This document shows, piece by piece, positions 13,372 to 24,153 of a DNA stretch of 64,000 nt. Within the stretch, counting starts at the first letter, position 1. Every line of letters starts with the position of its first letter. A program made the translations under genes and the position numbers. A model generated the notes under the pieces. The model was not told the DNA's origin, searched no databases, and saw nothing but the letters and a program-made list of their open reading frames with translations. Origin of the DNA: Tetrahymena elliotti 4EA (taxonomy: Eukaryota > Ciliophora > Oligohymenophorea > Hymenostomatida > Tetrahymenidae); the NCBI GenBank assembly GCA_000231825.2, contig JH720321.1:438761-502760 (forward strand), in the 5' to 3' direction.

Positions 13372-15545
13372 ATGAAGTAAATATAAAATTAAAATAGGTA
13401 TTACGAATACTCCGAATCTAACGAATTAGGTAGTGGAGCATTCGCATAGGTATTTAAGGGTACTAATAAACAAACAAATACTGATGTTGCAATTAAAGTT
13501 ATTAGTAGACAAAAGCTCAAAAAGTATGGTGAAGAAATCATTAATGCAATAGGTGATGAAGTTAATATTTTATAAAAGCTCTCATTTTTATCACAGAAAG
13601 ACCCCTGTCCTTTCATAGTGAAGATTTTCGATTGTTTCTAAACAACAAATAATATCTATATCATCTTAGAATATTGCAATGGAGGTAATCTTCTTGATAT
13701 TATCAAGAAGAACCCTCAAGGTATTCCTGAATAATAAGCTGTGAAGATTTTTTATTAAATTGTTTCTGGTATCAATTATATTGCTAAGCATGATATTGTC
13801 CATAGAGATATAAAACCTGAAAACATATTTATTCATGATGGAGTTTATAAAATAGGTAATTTATTAAACCTTCTTTTTTATTTCAATTTAAAGAAAAGGT
13901 TGGCATTTTTAAATTTAGTTTATATTCTAACAAGATCTTTCTTTGAATGGAATGAGCTTTTTTTGATTAAATTAGCTTCTAGATATTTAAAATAAAAATA
14001 AATTATTATTATGAAAACTCTTTTATAAATTCTAAACCCTCTTCTGATGATATTAACTAAATAATTAAAATATATTAACTAAAATAATTAATTTTAATTA
14101 AAATTATAATATTAGGTGATTTTGGTTTTGCTAGTTAAAAGAATATGTTTTATACAACTTTGGGAACCTATCCTTATATGGCTCCTGAATTCTTCAAAGA
14201 TCCTTCTTATGATAAGTTAGTTGATATTTGGGCTATTGGTAAAAATTTAACATTCTACAATTAAATGCACAAACTCTATTCATGAAAAAGCAACTTATCC
14301 ATTACAGACAATCTTACAAATTTTATTTTTCTAAATTGGATTTTTTAGATTAAAATTTTGTCTATTTTTAGGAAATAAAATTTAAGAAACAAAGTGAATT
14401 CAAGCTTTGTCATAAAATTTACAAATTATTTACAGATAATAAAGAAACAAAGAGTTTTGATTACATAAAAATAAATATTTAATAGAATATTTAGGAAGGT
14501 TAATATAAATATCATATTCTAATATAATAGGTATCATGTATCATGAAATGCTATTCAATGAACTTTATTTTATGGGAAACAGTTAATATGAAGTATCTTA
14601 AAAGATTTGCAATGTCCCTTATAAGATAGTTCGCACTAACATCATTACTCCTAATTCATAGGATGTACTTATAAAATGTATTGAAAAGGATAGATCAACA
14701 AGAATTACTGCAGATTAATTGATTAACCATCCTCTCTTTGATCCAGTGAAGAATGATCCTTAAATTCAAAATCTTATCAACTAAGGAGTAATTACATTTT
14801 TCATTCAAAATATTTCATTCATTTTTGTTCTTTTTCAATATAATTTATTTATTGATTTTTATTATTGTCTTAGGGATCTTCTATGGCTGATTAGAAATAA
14901 GCTAATCCTGGAGTCGCATAAATTTTTTAGACTTTAATTAACACAAGAAACGGTCTGTTATTTTTAATTAGATTATCTGAAAAATTAGAATTCTAGTATT
15001 TGGATTAATGCAGATTTGATATTTATTACTTAATCAGAAAATGCTTGAACGGTATCACTGGCCTACATTTAAGTTTACAAAACAGATAAGCACCTAACTT
15101 TTTAAAGCTTAAAGACCCTTCAGACTGGGCTTAATTTGTGAATAGCTCTGTTTTTACTGATATCTTCACAATCTTGGATTAAGATAAACTTTTTATAACT
15201 AATAAATTCTTTTAATATGGAACATTCTTAGATCTCTTCATCAAGCAAAACTTCCCTCAACAATACTAACAAATGTAAACAATAATAAACTTGGATTTGA
15301 ACTAAATTATATAACCTCAGCTTTACTAGAGCCAAATAAAGAATTTGTTTGACTACTTTACTAATCTATATCATCAAGCTAAAAAATAAGAAGATTTGTT
15401 CCTCACTGCTATGTTGGCTATCGCATTCAAGATTGATAATTGTATCTTAAATCAAACAATTAATTTCGAAAAGTTTGAAGTAGAATCATCTCAATACACT
15501 CTTTAAGATTTGATGAATACTATTAACTAAGCTGTTGCTTCTTGA
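13372..15545 (+). CDS. Ser/Thr protein kinase, ULK/ATG1-like catalytic domain
   Basis: Four exons (13372-13855, 14116-14238, 14531-14787, 14874-15545) join in frame to 511 residues. The kinase domain fills the first 285 or so residues: Gly-rich loop GSGAFAQVFKG, VAIKV lysine, catalytic HRDIKPEN, metal-binding DFGFA (split by intron 1 at its leading Gly), LGTYPYMAPE, and a DIWAIG helix. The DFGFA and YMAPE pairing resembles ULK/ATG1 kinases. All catalytic residues are present, so activity is expected. The C-terminal 220 residues are helical and leucine-rich without a domain I recognise; they may serve for partner binding. The start chosen gives MKQIQNQNRYYEYSESNELG; it is the first ATG in frame and is followed directly by the kinase N-lobe. 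Which kinase subfamily it belongs to is not settled by eye. Confidence 0.85.
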
Positions 15546-16226
15546 ATTCTATTCAAATAATCTACTCTTTCAAATTATTTCTTTGATTAGATAATTTATT
15601 TAACTTTATTTTTATATATTTCATTATGCAACATTGATAATATTGATTAATATCTGTAATACCATCCATTAAAATATTCAAATATCTCTTTTATATTTTT
15701 CTTAATACAAATCTTTTGCAAAAAAATAACAAAATTAATTGAATCAAAATATCTCAATTTATCGAAAGTTATATGCCAAACATACTGAAAGAAATCATGA
15801 AAAAAGTAATAAACTAGTTTGATTTAATAATTTCTTCAATGATGAAAAGTATATTTTAAGGATATCAACACTGTTTTGTCAAGATTCTTCTTCTAAAAGG
15901 TGGCCTCTTAGAAATTAAATTAAAAAATATTTCATCTGTTCCTTTAGTAATATTAATAACAAGTAACTAAAATGTTTTATCATTGTTTTAAGAAAAAAAA
16001 ATTGTAAATTTAATATTTCTATTACTTTTAATACAAGTAATGCCTAGGATGAGTGAGTGAGTATTTAAAATGCCAAAATAGATTTCTACTTTCTAAAAGT
16101 TTCTTTCAATGAATAGTTAAATTGAATATTATAAATAAAAAATTAATAACTTATTTATTTGTTTCATATATTGATTTCTAATCAAATTTATACAAAAATT
16201 TTAATACAACAAACAATAAACAAGTG
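15546..16226. other. Intergenic, AT-rich
   Basis: This is the 3' flank of the kinase gene and the upstream region of the nucleoredoxin-like gene. No coding signature or structured element was seen. Confidence 0.55.
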
Positions 16227-16808
16227 ATGGCTGATAACAAAAGTATGTTATTAGGACATTAAGATAGTGCATAAATTCCTTAATAGTCTTAATAGTAAGA
16301 AAATGTAGTTTATGTTCCAGAATTTTAATTTGGGAGAGTTTTCGAAGGGAAAAAGGAAAGATTAGATTAAGATTTATTTTAGGCTAATGATTTAGTTTGT
16401 ATTTATTTTGCAGCTAGTCACTGCTATCCAAGTAAGGCATTTACACCAAAGTTAATAGAGTTTTATAATGAAGTGAATATTGAGGATATAAATATCGAAA
16501 ATAATAAAAAGCCATTAGAAATAATATTGGTTCCTTTTGACAAAAGTGATGATGAGTTCAAAAAATATTTCAGATAAATGCCATGGATTTCTCTACCATA
16601 TGATCTTGAAAGAATTGAATCTTATAGAAATCACTTTAACGTTAAAGGAATTCCTTAGTTAGTTGTTTTGGATGATCAAGGAAACATATTAGTATAAAAT
16701 GCTTGCTAAGATGTTTTGAAAAAAGGTGAAGATGCTTATTAAGACTGGCATAAAGCAAAAAACGACAAAAAATAATAGGAATAAGTATAAGCTTTAATAG
16801 GAGAATGA
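16227..16808 (+). CDS. Nucleoredoxin/tryparedoxin-like protein with altered active site
   Basis: Single-exon frame of 193 residues. It follows the nucleoredoxin pattern closely: VCIYFAAS, then KAFTPKLIEFYNEVN, a strand EIILVPFDKSDDEFKKYF, MPWISLPYD, a helix ending NHFNVKGIPQLVVLDDQG, and ALIGE at the end. Family members reduce disulfides through a WCPPC-type motif. Here the motif reads HCYPS (about 16416-16433): tryptophan is replaced by histidine and the second, resolving cysteine by serine. A classical dithiol cycle is therefore not possible. It could work with one cysteine (monothiol, glutathione-dependent) or have a binding role; that is inference. Residues 1-35 are Gln-rich and probably disordered. 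There is no signal peptide, so a cytosolic location is likely. Confidence 0.85.
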
Positions 16809-17289
16809 ATAAATATTTTGCAAATGTTGTAATTAGACAAAACTAATGCAAATAATATTCTATTAATATCTAAAATTAAAGTTTTATTATATTTTCATTT
16901 TTTAGTTTTTTTTTTGTAAAATTTGGTAAAAAATTTTTCTTTTGGATTCAGCAGAAGTTATACAAAATTAATCAATTCTATTATTGCTATCTATCTAAAA
17001 ATGATTTATTTATTAATATTTAGTATTTATTTGTTTTGAATAGTTTAATTTTTGAAAAAAGTTATTTTTGATGCCTAAATTATCATTCAATTTATTATTT
17101 ACTATTTTGAAATTTCATGCATATCTATCTATCTAGTCTTTAAATTAATTAAAAAAAAACTGATATTTTTATAAAGTTAAGGGATAGTCTTTTTCTAAAT
17201 AGAAGAAAGCTGTTAAAAATCAGGAATATTTTTCAACAAGTTTAGTAAGTAAACAAGAGTATTTAGCGAATAAATTTTTAAGTTTAGAA
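16809..17289. other. Intergenic, AT-rich
   Basis: 480 bases between two plus-strand genes. Nothing recognised beyond poly-T and poly-A runs. Confidence 0.55.
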
Positions 17290-18277
17290 ATGAAGTAATA
17301 CGGAAATCCTTAATATTGGGAAGAGAGATATGCTAAGTAAAAAATATAACCTTAATTCATGAATATTTAATAATTAATATCATAAATATTTGTAAAGAGA
17401 ACCTGAGCCTTTTGATTGGTATTAGCGTTTCAGTGGAATTAGAGATTATGTTATTCCTCATATTAATCCAGAAAGCAAAATTCTTAATGTTGGTTCTGGT
17501 AGTTCAAGTAAAAATTTATTTGATTTTTGCTTTGATTTACCATATCTATAAATTTTGGTAAATAATTGATAAATAGGATTGAGTGAAGAAATGTTTGATG
17601 AAGGTCATTAAAATATAACTAATATAGATATATCATCAATAGTGACTAAGTCAATGCAAGAAAAATATAAAGACAAAGGACCTAATTTTAAATGTATATT
17701 ATATTTATGGTTTTTAACTTAAAAAGATGATTAATTTTTTAAAAGATTTATAAATGGATGTTAGAAATATGGAATTTGAAGCAAAATCTTTTGATTGCGT
17801 AATGGATAAAGGAACTCTAGATTCAATTTTAGTAAAAAATAATTATGAATCTCATTGGATATTAGAATTTTAAACTTTTAAAAAAGTGTGGTGAAAGTTC
17901 AACCTCAAATGCAAATAAAGCTATTTCAGAAATATATAGAGTGCTTACACCAAAAGGAGTATATGTTCTTATATCTCATGGTTCACCAGAATACAGAAGA
18001 ACCTATCTTCAAAAGGTAAATAATATAATCATTACTCTTCTAACGTAACTTGTTAACATAAATAAATAAACAGCCAGAATTTTAATGGGATATTCAAGAA
18101 GTAGTAATTAAAAAACCTTAAATTACTAATGTTGAGGAAAAGGATCCAGAAAAGCACTATATTTACATATGCAAAAAGGTAATTTTTATAGATAAATACT
18201 AGACTAATTTTTAATTTGTAACATATTTCTAGAAAGTTGAAGAAATTGGTGAAGACAATGCTGAAAATTTTGATTGA
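17290..18277 (+). CDS. Class I SAM-dependent methyltransferase, EEF1AKMT4/METTL13 N-domain type
   Basis: Seven exons (17290-17336, 17398-17507, 17577-17693, 17746-17831, 17887-18015, 18074-18178, 18233-18277) splice in frame to 212 residues. Family signatures: N-terminal YWEERYAKREPEPFDWYQRF, motif I ILNVGSGSSRLSEEMFDEG (SAM-binding glycines), the acidic NITNIDIS at the end of strand 2, MDVRNMEFEAKSFDCVMDKGTLDS (post-II and the DKGTLD loop), and IYRVLTPKGVYVLISHG. This arrangement is that of METTL13 and EEF1AKMT4, which methylate lysines of translation factor eEF1A. The substrate here is inferred from family only. In METTL13 a second methyltransferase domain follows; here only one is present, as in EEF1AKMT4. 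Introns are 50-70 bases, and no signal or membrane segment is present. Confidence 0.88.
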
Positions 18278-19303
18278 AAATAAATAAATAAAATCTTTAT
18301 TTTTTAGTTCATAATTAGTTTAATTTTATTTTTTATATAAAAATAATTTATCCTTTTAAACAAACGAACAAATAACTTTAAATTTTTTTCTATTTACATT
18401 TTTGTAAATATGTTACCACAATGATTAAAATATATCAAACAAATGGTATGAATTAAAAATAATTTGAATAAACTTAATAGAAATTCTTTTTATCCAAATT
18501 GATTTTTCCATCATATAATTACTGCTTTTATAATTTTAATAGAAATTCTTTTTATCCAAATTGATTTTTCCATCATATAATTACTGCTTTTATAATTAAA
18601 AATCTTTTTCTAAAAATTTAAGAAGATTAATTAGAATAATAAAAAATCATTTAGTAATCTAAGAAAATAATTCTTGTTAATTGTCTGTTAAAAAATATTT
18701 CTAACCTAGACAAAATCATATTATATGAATTATTAATAGCAGCTTTTGAAGATAATGTAGTTTTTCAATAATTAATGAATAAAACAATAAAAATATTAAA
18801 TAATTTTGTTTGATAAAATAAAAAAATATAAAATTGACCAAAAATAATTGATTATTTCTAAAATGTGTCTTCATAATTTCTAATTTTTTTTTCTAAATAA
18901 ATATTTAAGAAATAAATTTATCATATTTACCAATTATCTCCACTATTTTTTAAAAAAAAACTATTTATAAAAAAAGAAACGCAAATAATTCTTAATTTAA
19001 TTTCAAGTATTGAACCAAATTTCCAGTTTGAATTACTATCTAAAATTTGCTTACAATTTAGATCAAACCCTTTCTTCTTATTTTATTATTTTTTCATTGT
19101 ATGCCAAAAAATACAAATAAAGACAAAAATAATTATGGATCTTCTACCAAAATTAGTATAAATCAAAACAATAAAAGAAGCAAATTACTTTTATGAAGTA
19201 TATTTTTTAGTTCTGTTTTATTAAAAATAAAGCTAATTTTACTGCTTAAGAATATAAAGTATTAATTTTTCTTTTGATAATTAAATTCTCTGCTTTTTGA
19301 AAG
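18278..19303. other. Intergenic with one short tandem duplication
   Basis: AT-rich flank downstream of the methyltransferase. It contains the 62-bp tandem duplication listed separately. A short frame starting at 19100 (32 codons) is not convincing. Confidence 0.5.
18474..18597. repeat. Perfect 62-bp tandem duplication, two copies
   Basis: The segment beginning TTAATAGAAATTCTTTTTAT and ending with ATTACTGCTTTTATAATT is present twice head to tail, with a period of 62 bases and no visible mismatch until the second copy ends. The two copies being identical implies a recent event. It lies about 200 bases past the methyltransferase stop, outside coding sequence. Confidence 0.9.
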
Positions 19304-19559
19304 ATGGGAGATGTAAAAAAATTTCCAGATAATTAAAAAGATATTACAACTTTAAAAATTCATAAAAACTTTACTAATTTTGAAGTTAATTAGATTCTAT
19401 TCTTTTTCGTTACTTTAAAAATTAAAATAGTTTGTTGCTTAGAATAAATATTTATCTGAAAAGCCAAGTGTATTTGAAAAAATGTTTGAAAATATTGCCT
19501 CTAAATTTCTAAATAATAGATTTATCTTAATAAATGTAGCATATTAATTTTATCATTGA
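19304..19559 (+). CDS. Possible small two-exon gene, 69 residues
   Basis: Exon 19304-19384 gives 27 codons starting MGDVKKFPDNQKDITTLKIH. A 46-base AT-rich intron (19385-19430, donor GTTAAT, acceptor AATAG) follows, and exon 19431-19559 continues with VAQNKYLSEKPSVFEKMFEN and stops at TGA. Both exons have balanced amino-acid content unlike the surrounding noncoding frames, and removal of the intron keeps the frame. The donor is not the usual GTAA, and the product matches nothing I know. It could extend through further introns. Treat as a candidate only. Confidence 0.33.
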
Positions 19560-20672
19560 AACATAATCTGTTTAAATAGTTTATTTTTTTCTGAACTAAC
19601 TCTAAACAAATTCAAATAATATTGACTTATACTTCGGTTATTTTTATATTTAAATGCTATTTAAAATTGTTTTACTAATTTTCTATAATGTTGCTTTAAG
19701 TAAAAATTTTACATCTTTCTATTTTTCTATTTATTCATAGATATATTTATGGATAAATAAAAAACCAAAATTTCAATAAAGATTGATCTTAATTAATTAA
19801 TTTTCATATTTTAGTTTTTGATTAATATCCAATTAAATTTTATAATAATTATTTTTAAGATTCATCATATTGAGCTAAAAGCAAAGTAGTGATCAAAAAT
19901 TAATGATAAATTTTAAACAAAATTACAAAAAAATATTTTGATTATTTAAATTAGATCTTCTTTTACTTTTGCTTTAAATTCTCTCATAAAAAGTACAATA
20001 AATAAACTATCAACTATTTTTAATAATTAGGTATTATTATAATACTTTTTTTCATTCAAAATTATAAATATTTTAAAACTAATTTGAAATTTAAAATTTA
20101 ACTCTTTGATTTCATCTTTATTTTTAAATCAAATAATTTTTTTAAAGAGTTATTTTTTTCAATAAAATATTTGATTTATCTTTTTAATTTTACTTTTATG
20201 GTTTTTTAAAAATTCAAAAAGCTTTAATTTTAAATTAGAATTAAGTAAAAATCATAAATTATCTTTGATATCTTTCTTAATTCAATAATTATATTCAATT
20301 TTTTCTTTTACAAATTAATCTTTTATGTTATTATTTATCAATTAGGAATTAAAATTTAAATAAATCCATATTGTAGTTTTCATCAAATGATATTTTAAAA
20401 AAATGTATTAGCTTTAAGAAATCCAAATAAAAAGAAAGACATCCATTCAATATTTGTGTGCATATGAATGAAGTTATTTATTTATTTATTACCACGAAAA
20501 TAAATGAAAAAATCTGTCAAAAATAAAAGTAATTTCTAAAAATAATTTTCAAATGCTAATACTGAATAAAAAATAAAGCAAATTCACATTAACGAATAAT
20601 ATTTTTATTAACATTCATTATACTTTACTCTCATATTTCATAAATTTAAAAGAGAGTGGATTTTCCTCTTTA
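19560..20672. other. Intergenic, AT-rich
   Basis: 1.1 kb between a candidate plus-strand gene and the end of a minus-strand gene. No gene or element recognised. Confidence 0.5.
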
Positions 20673-21599
20673 TCAATTTTTTCTGTTTCTTCTGAGGACA
20701 GTTTTTTTGTCATCTTCAATTGAGATAGCTTGAGAGGAGATTAAGGAAGCCCAGTTGAATTCATTAATACATTCAATACTTTGAGAATAAACAATCTTTT
20801 TACCTTTGTAGTTACTTTCATCATGTAAAGTAGCAGAGAATTTGGGGGGAAGGTAGATTGATTTAACTTCAGTTACTTTGTAAGAAGGATTGCTTTCGCA
20901 TAAAGAGTTAGCAGTACCACTGTAGTTGCAACCTGTGAAGAGGATAGGGCAGGTAGGAACAACATCAGGCTTGAAGTTTTAGAATTATTCAAAGCCACTT
21001 TCTCTGTAGGCGTTAGGTCCAGCAATCAATGAGAGTCTCCAGAAAGAACCGGGGAAGTACTTGAAAGAGAAAGATTGGCCAACATTAATCTGATAGAAAC
21101 TAGAAGGTTGATGGGTAATTTGAGTTATTTTCTTGCTAATAGCACCAGTAGAGGGGAGTAGATAGTAAGCGTATTAAGCCTATTGAGCTGAACCATGAGT
21201 AACATAAATGAAAGCCCACTTATCATTATCAGCAGCACTGAATTATTAATCTTCATAATAATTGGCGTTTCCTCTTGCAATAGAATAAGTAGGGTTGTGG
21301 AGTGTTTTTTGAATAACCCAGAAAGCTAAAACTCTGTCACCATAAGTTGCGGAATCTCTCCATTAACTATCTTGATTAGAAGTAAAATGGAAACCAGTAG
21401 ACCAGTTAGCAATAGTGTATTAAGAGTTAATCTTAAACCAACCATAAATTGCAAAATCTTAGAAATTGTTCCATGCTGCATTAGTCCAGGATTTTGCGAA
21501 TTTTGTACCAGAATTATATTGTCCATCCCATTTTTCAACTATAAGTTCTTAACTGAGGACAGCAGCAGTAATTGCTAATAAAAGAAGCAACTTTCTCAT
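20673..21599 (-). CDS. Secreted protein with lectin-like N-part and betagamma-crystallin-like C-part
   Basis: Single-exon frame of 308 residues with GC-richer codons than its surroundings, suggesting good expression. Residues 1-17 (MRKLLLLLAITAAVLSQ) are a typical signal peptide. Residues 20-190 alternate strands rich in W, F and Y (FAIYGWFKI, RVLAFWVIQKTLHNP, KWAFIYVTHGS), as in concanavalin/LamG-like sandwiches. Near residues 255-300 the sequence FSATLHDESNYKGKKIVYSQ with NWASLISSQAISIED resembles a betagamma-crystallin Greek-key unit, including the aromatic-X-Gly corner (YKG) and a W-S-S motif. Two cysteine-bearing elements (CPILFTGC, CESN) lie between them. It is probably exported or stored in secretory granules. 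Both domain assignments are by pattern and unproven; the function is unknown. Confidence 0.82.
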
Positions 21600-22733
21600 T
21601 TGTATCTTATTTAATTTCTCGTTTTTTAATTTAATTTGTTTTTAATAATTGTGAAAGCCTGATTTCAATTCTTTTTATTATGGATCAGCGATGTAATTTT
21701 TTTCAAATATCGTTTTTATTCACTACAAAACGGAAAGAAATATTCTTAAAAAGAATTGTTTTTATTATTAATATGAAGAAAAACTACATTAGCAATTTAC
21801 ATCTTCTCTTTTTTGATTTTTCTTTAAACTTAGATAGAAAGAAAAAACAAAGCAATCAGCTTTCTAAAATTAAATAAAATTAAAGAGAGACAAAAAGATG
21901 ATTTTTTTACATCTTTTGATACTAGGTTATAAAGGTAATTAATTTAGGTAAATTCTTCTAAAATTCAACCTACCTAAATTCAAACTATTTAAATTATTTG
22001 ATGCAGTGTAAGGCGAAATGTACATTACTGTAAAATACATATTTTTTAAAGAATATGTCTTTATCCAACATGAAGCTTTAAAATATTTTGTATTTTTTTA
22101 TACAAAGTTAATAAATCCCCTAAAATTTTTAATTATTTTTCCATTATAAATTCTTATGTATTTAATCTTCAAGCTTAAGTACCTTTGAGAAAGATTTTTG
22201 ATAAAAATAATAAATTCCAGTTTATCTCAAATCATCTAATTAAATTTTTTTATTTCTTTAAATTTAATTAATAAAATTGAAAGATTAATTAAAAAATCAT
22301 CTTCCTAAAAATTCATAATTTAGATAGGAAATTAATAAACAATCAAAGAAGCAAATTATTTACTGCCTTAAAGGTTTTCTGGCAATATTCTTTATTTAAT
22401 TTAGTTCAGAAAAACTGATTAAAAAAATACAAAATACAAAAATATAAAATCTTATTTTCAAATGATTTTTTTTTTTGCTTTAGAGTAATAATAATGGTGA
22501 AGAGTTATGAAGAAAACTCAGATAACTAAAATTAACCACAATAATTATTGGAATCAAATTGATAACTCATTTTGGTGAAAAGTTAAAATGGAAACCAGAA
22601 TAACAAAATTTTTTAAAAACAAACTTGAATAACCCATATAAAGTAAAATCTAAAAAAATTATTTATTCCTAAATTAGTTAAGGAGTTTTTGAGCTTTTCA
22701 TTTGAAGAGTATTTTTGGTATTTTCCTTCAACC
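21600..22733. other. Divergent intergenic region
   Basis: Upstream of the secreted betagamma-crystallin-like gene. Short pyrimidine-rich frames near 21680-21877 look like chance openings. A 23-codon frame at about 22494 is also unconvincing. No RNA or repeat recognised. Confidence 0.5.
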
Positions 22734-23650
22734 ATGAGTTCAACAACAAAAAAATTTTAACAAAACCATGTTAAAAAATAAGCTTACACACCTTTTTGTT
22801 TAGAACATACTTATATCCCTTTTTATTATCTTCATGAATGGTTTTTAAAAGAAAAAATGATTGACTTCAAAAAAATATTTATTTAATATAATACTGGAAA
22901 GAGCAAGGTAATTATCAAGAGTTACTTGTTTGATTGATTTGGTTTTTGATATGAAAAAGTTAATAAGGTATTTTATATTATTTTCTCTAAAACTCTTCTC
23001 ACACAAAAAAAATCAAACTCAATCTTTTATTATTTTCTATTAATGATTGAAAAGTATTTCCGAAAAATAATAAATAATTCACTCATGTCTTAATAAATTT
23101 GGGTTTCTTTGTCCACTAAAATTACAGATAGATAGTTTTTATTTTAAAAAAATACAATCATTTTTTTATTATTTAATCTTATTTATAAATTAGCCAAACC
23201 AATTAAGTTATTTTAGTATTTCCAAAGGAAAAGGATTAATCTTGCTATTATGAGCTTATACTAGTAAATAGATAATTTTAATTATTTACCTCTAAATCAT
23301 ATTAAAAGGTTTAAATCCAAAGAACTTTCTATACAAAAGATGAAGTGGATTTAATCATTTCAATATACCATTTTAGGAAATAAAGATATTAAAGTGAATG
23401 TTATTTTAATGGAGTTAAATTTTGTTTGTAAGTCAGCTTAAATAATATTATTTAGTGACTTGATTTAAATAAATGTTAAAATATAAGAGATCATAGTAAT
23501 AAATTCCTTTTTTATCAATTTAAACCCTCATTGAAATTGCCTATTTGATAGTTATTTAGAATAGTTCCTATTTATTCATTGAGATAACTTATTAATTTAG
23601 TATCAGATATTTGAATAAAATTAATTTTTGTAAATTTTTGAATCTAAAAT
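22734..23650 (+). CDS. Probable multi-exon gene, model incomplete
   Basis: Several pieces with coding character lie in succession. Exon A, 22734-22907, starts MSSTTKKFQQNHVKKQAYTP and ends before GTAATT. A second piece, about 23195-23263, reads LVFPKEKDQSCYYELIL. A third, 23309-23427, reads FYTKDEVDLIISIYHFRKQR and CYFNGVKFC. A fourth, from 23490, reads FLSIQTLIEIAYLIVIQNSS. The last three join in phase with short introns. The join from exon A to the second piece is out of phase as I read it, so an exon is missing or exon A belongs elsewhere. I do not recognise the product. The 3' end is unknown and the end coordinate given is approximate. Confidence 0.3.
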
Positions 23651-23941
23651 TTCATATTAATACCTTAAAGATAAGTCACTATAAAGTGGTCATCAATTTT
23701 TGATTAAGATTAATTCCTGACTTGAGCTTAAATTTGATTTTTAATTTTAAAATTCAAAAATTAACAATAAATATAAAAATATTTTGTAGATTTTTCAAAT
23801 TTTTCATTTTTAGATAAATCCATATTCGAAGACAAAATAAATTTTTAAAATTATATTATTTTAATTCTATTGAAGAACAAACATATTTGAAAATATTTAC
23901 ATAATTTTGAATCAAATTTAATTTCTCTATTAGCAATTTTT

Positions 23942-24012
23942 AAAATAATTTATTTAAAAATATTTGAAATTTAAAATAATTTATTTAAAAATATTTGAAA
24001 TTTAAAATAATT
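23942..24012. repeat. 31-bp tandem repeat, about 2.3 copies
   Basis: The unit beginning AAAATAATTTATTTAAAAAT recurs with a 31-base period at 23942, 23973 and 24004, the last copy being partial. It lies 140 bases upstream of the LRR gene start, in noncoding AT-rich sequence. Confidence 0.85.
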
Positions 24013-24153
24013 CAGTTTGTTTATTCAACAATTTATTCAAAATTTGTATTTTAAAAAATAGATCATCTATTCAGTCAATCGATATTCTTAAAATAAGTTT
24101 AATCTGAAAATTTTTGATAGGCTTGGTTTATTATAAAATATTTACCTGAAAAA

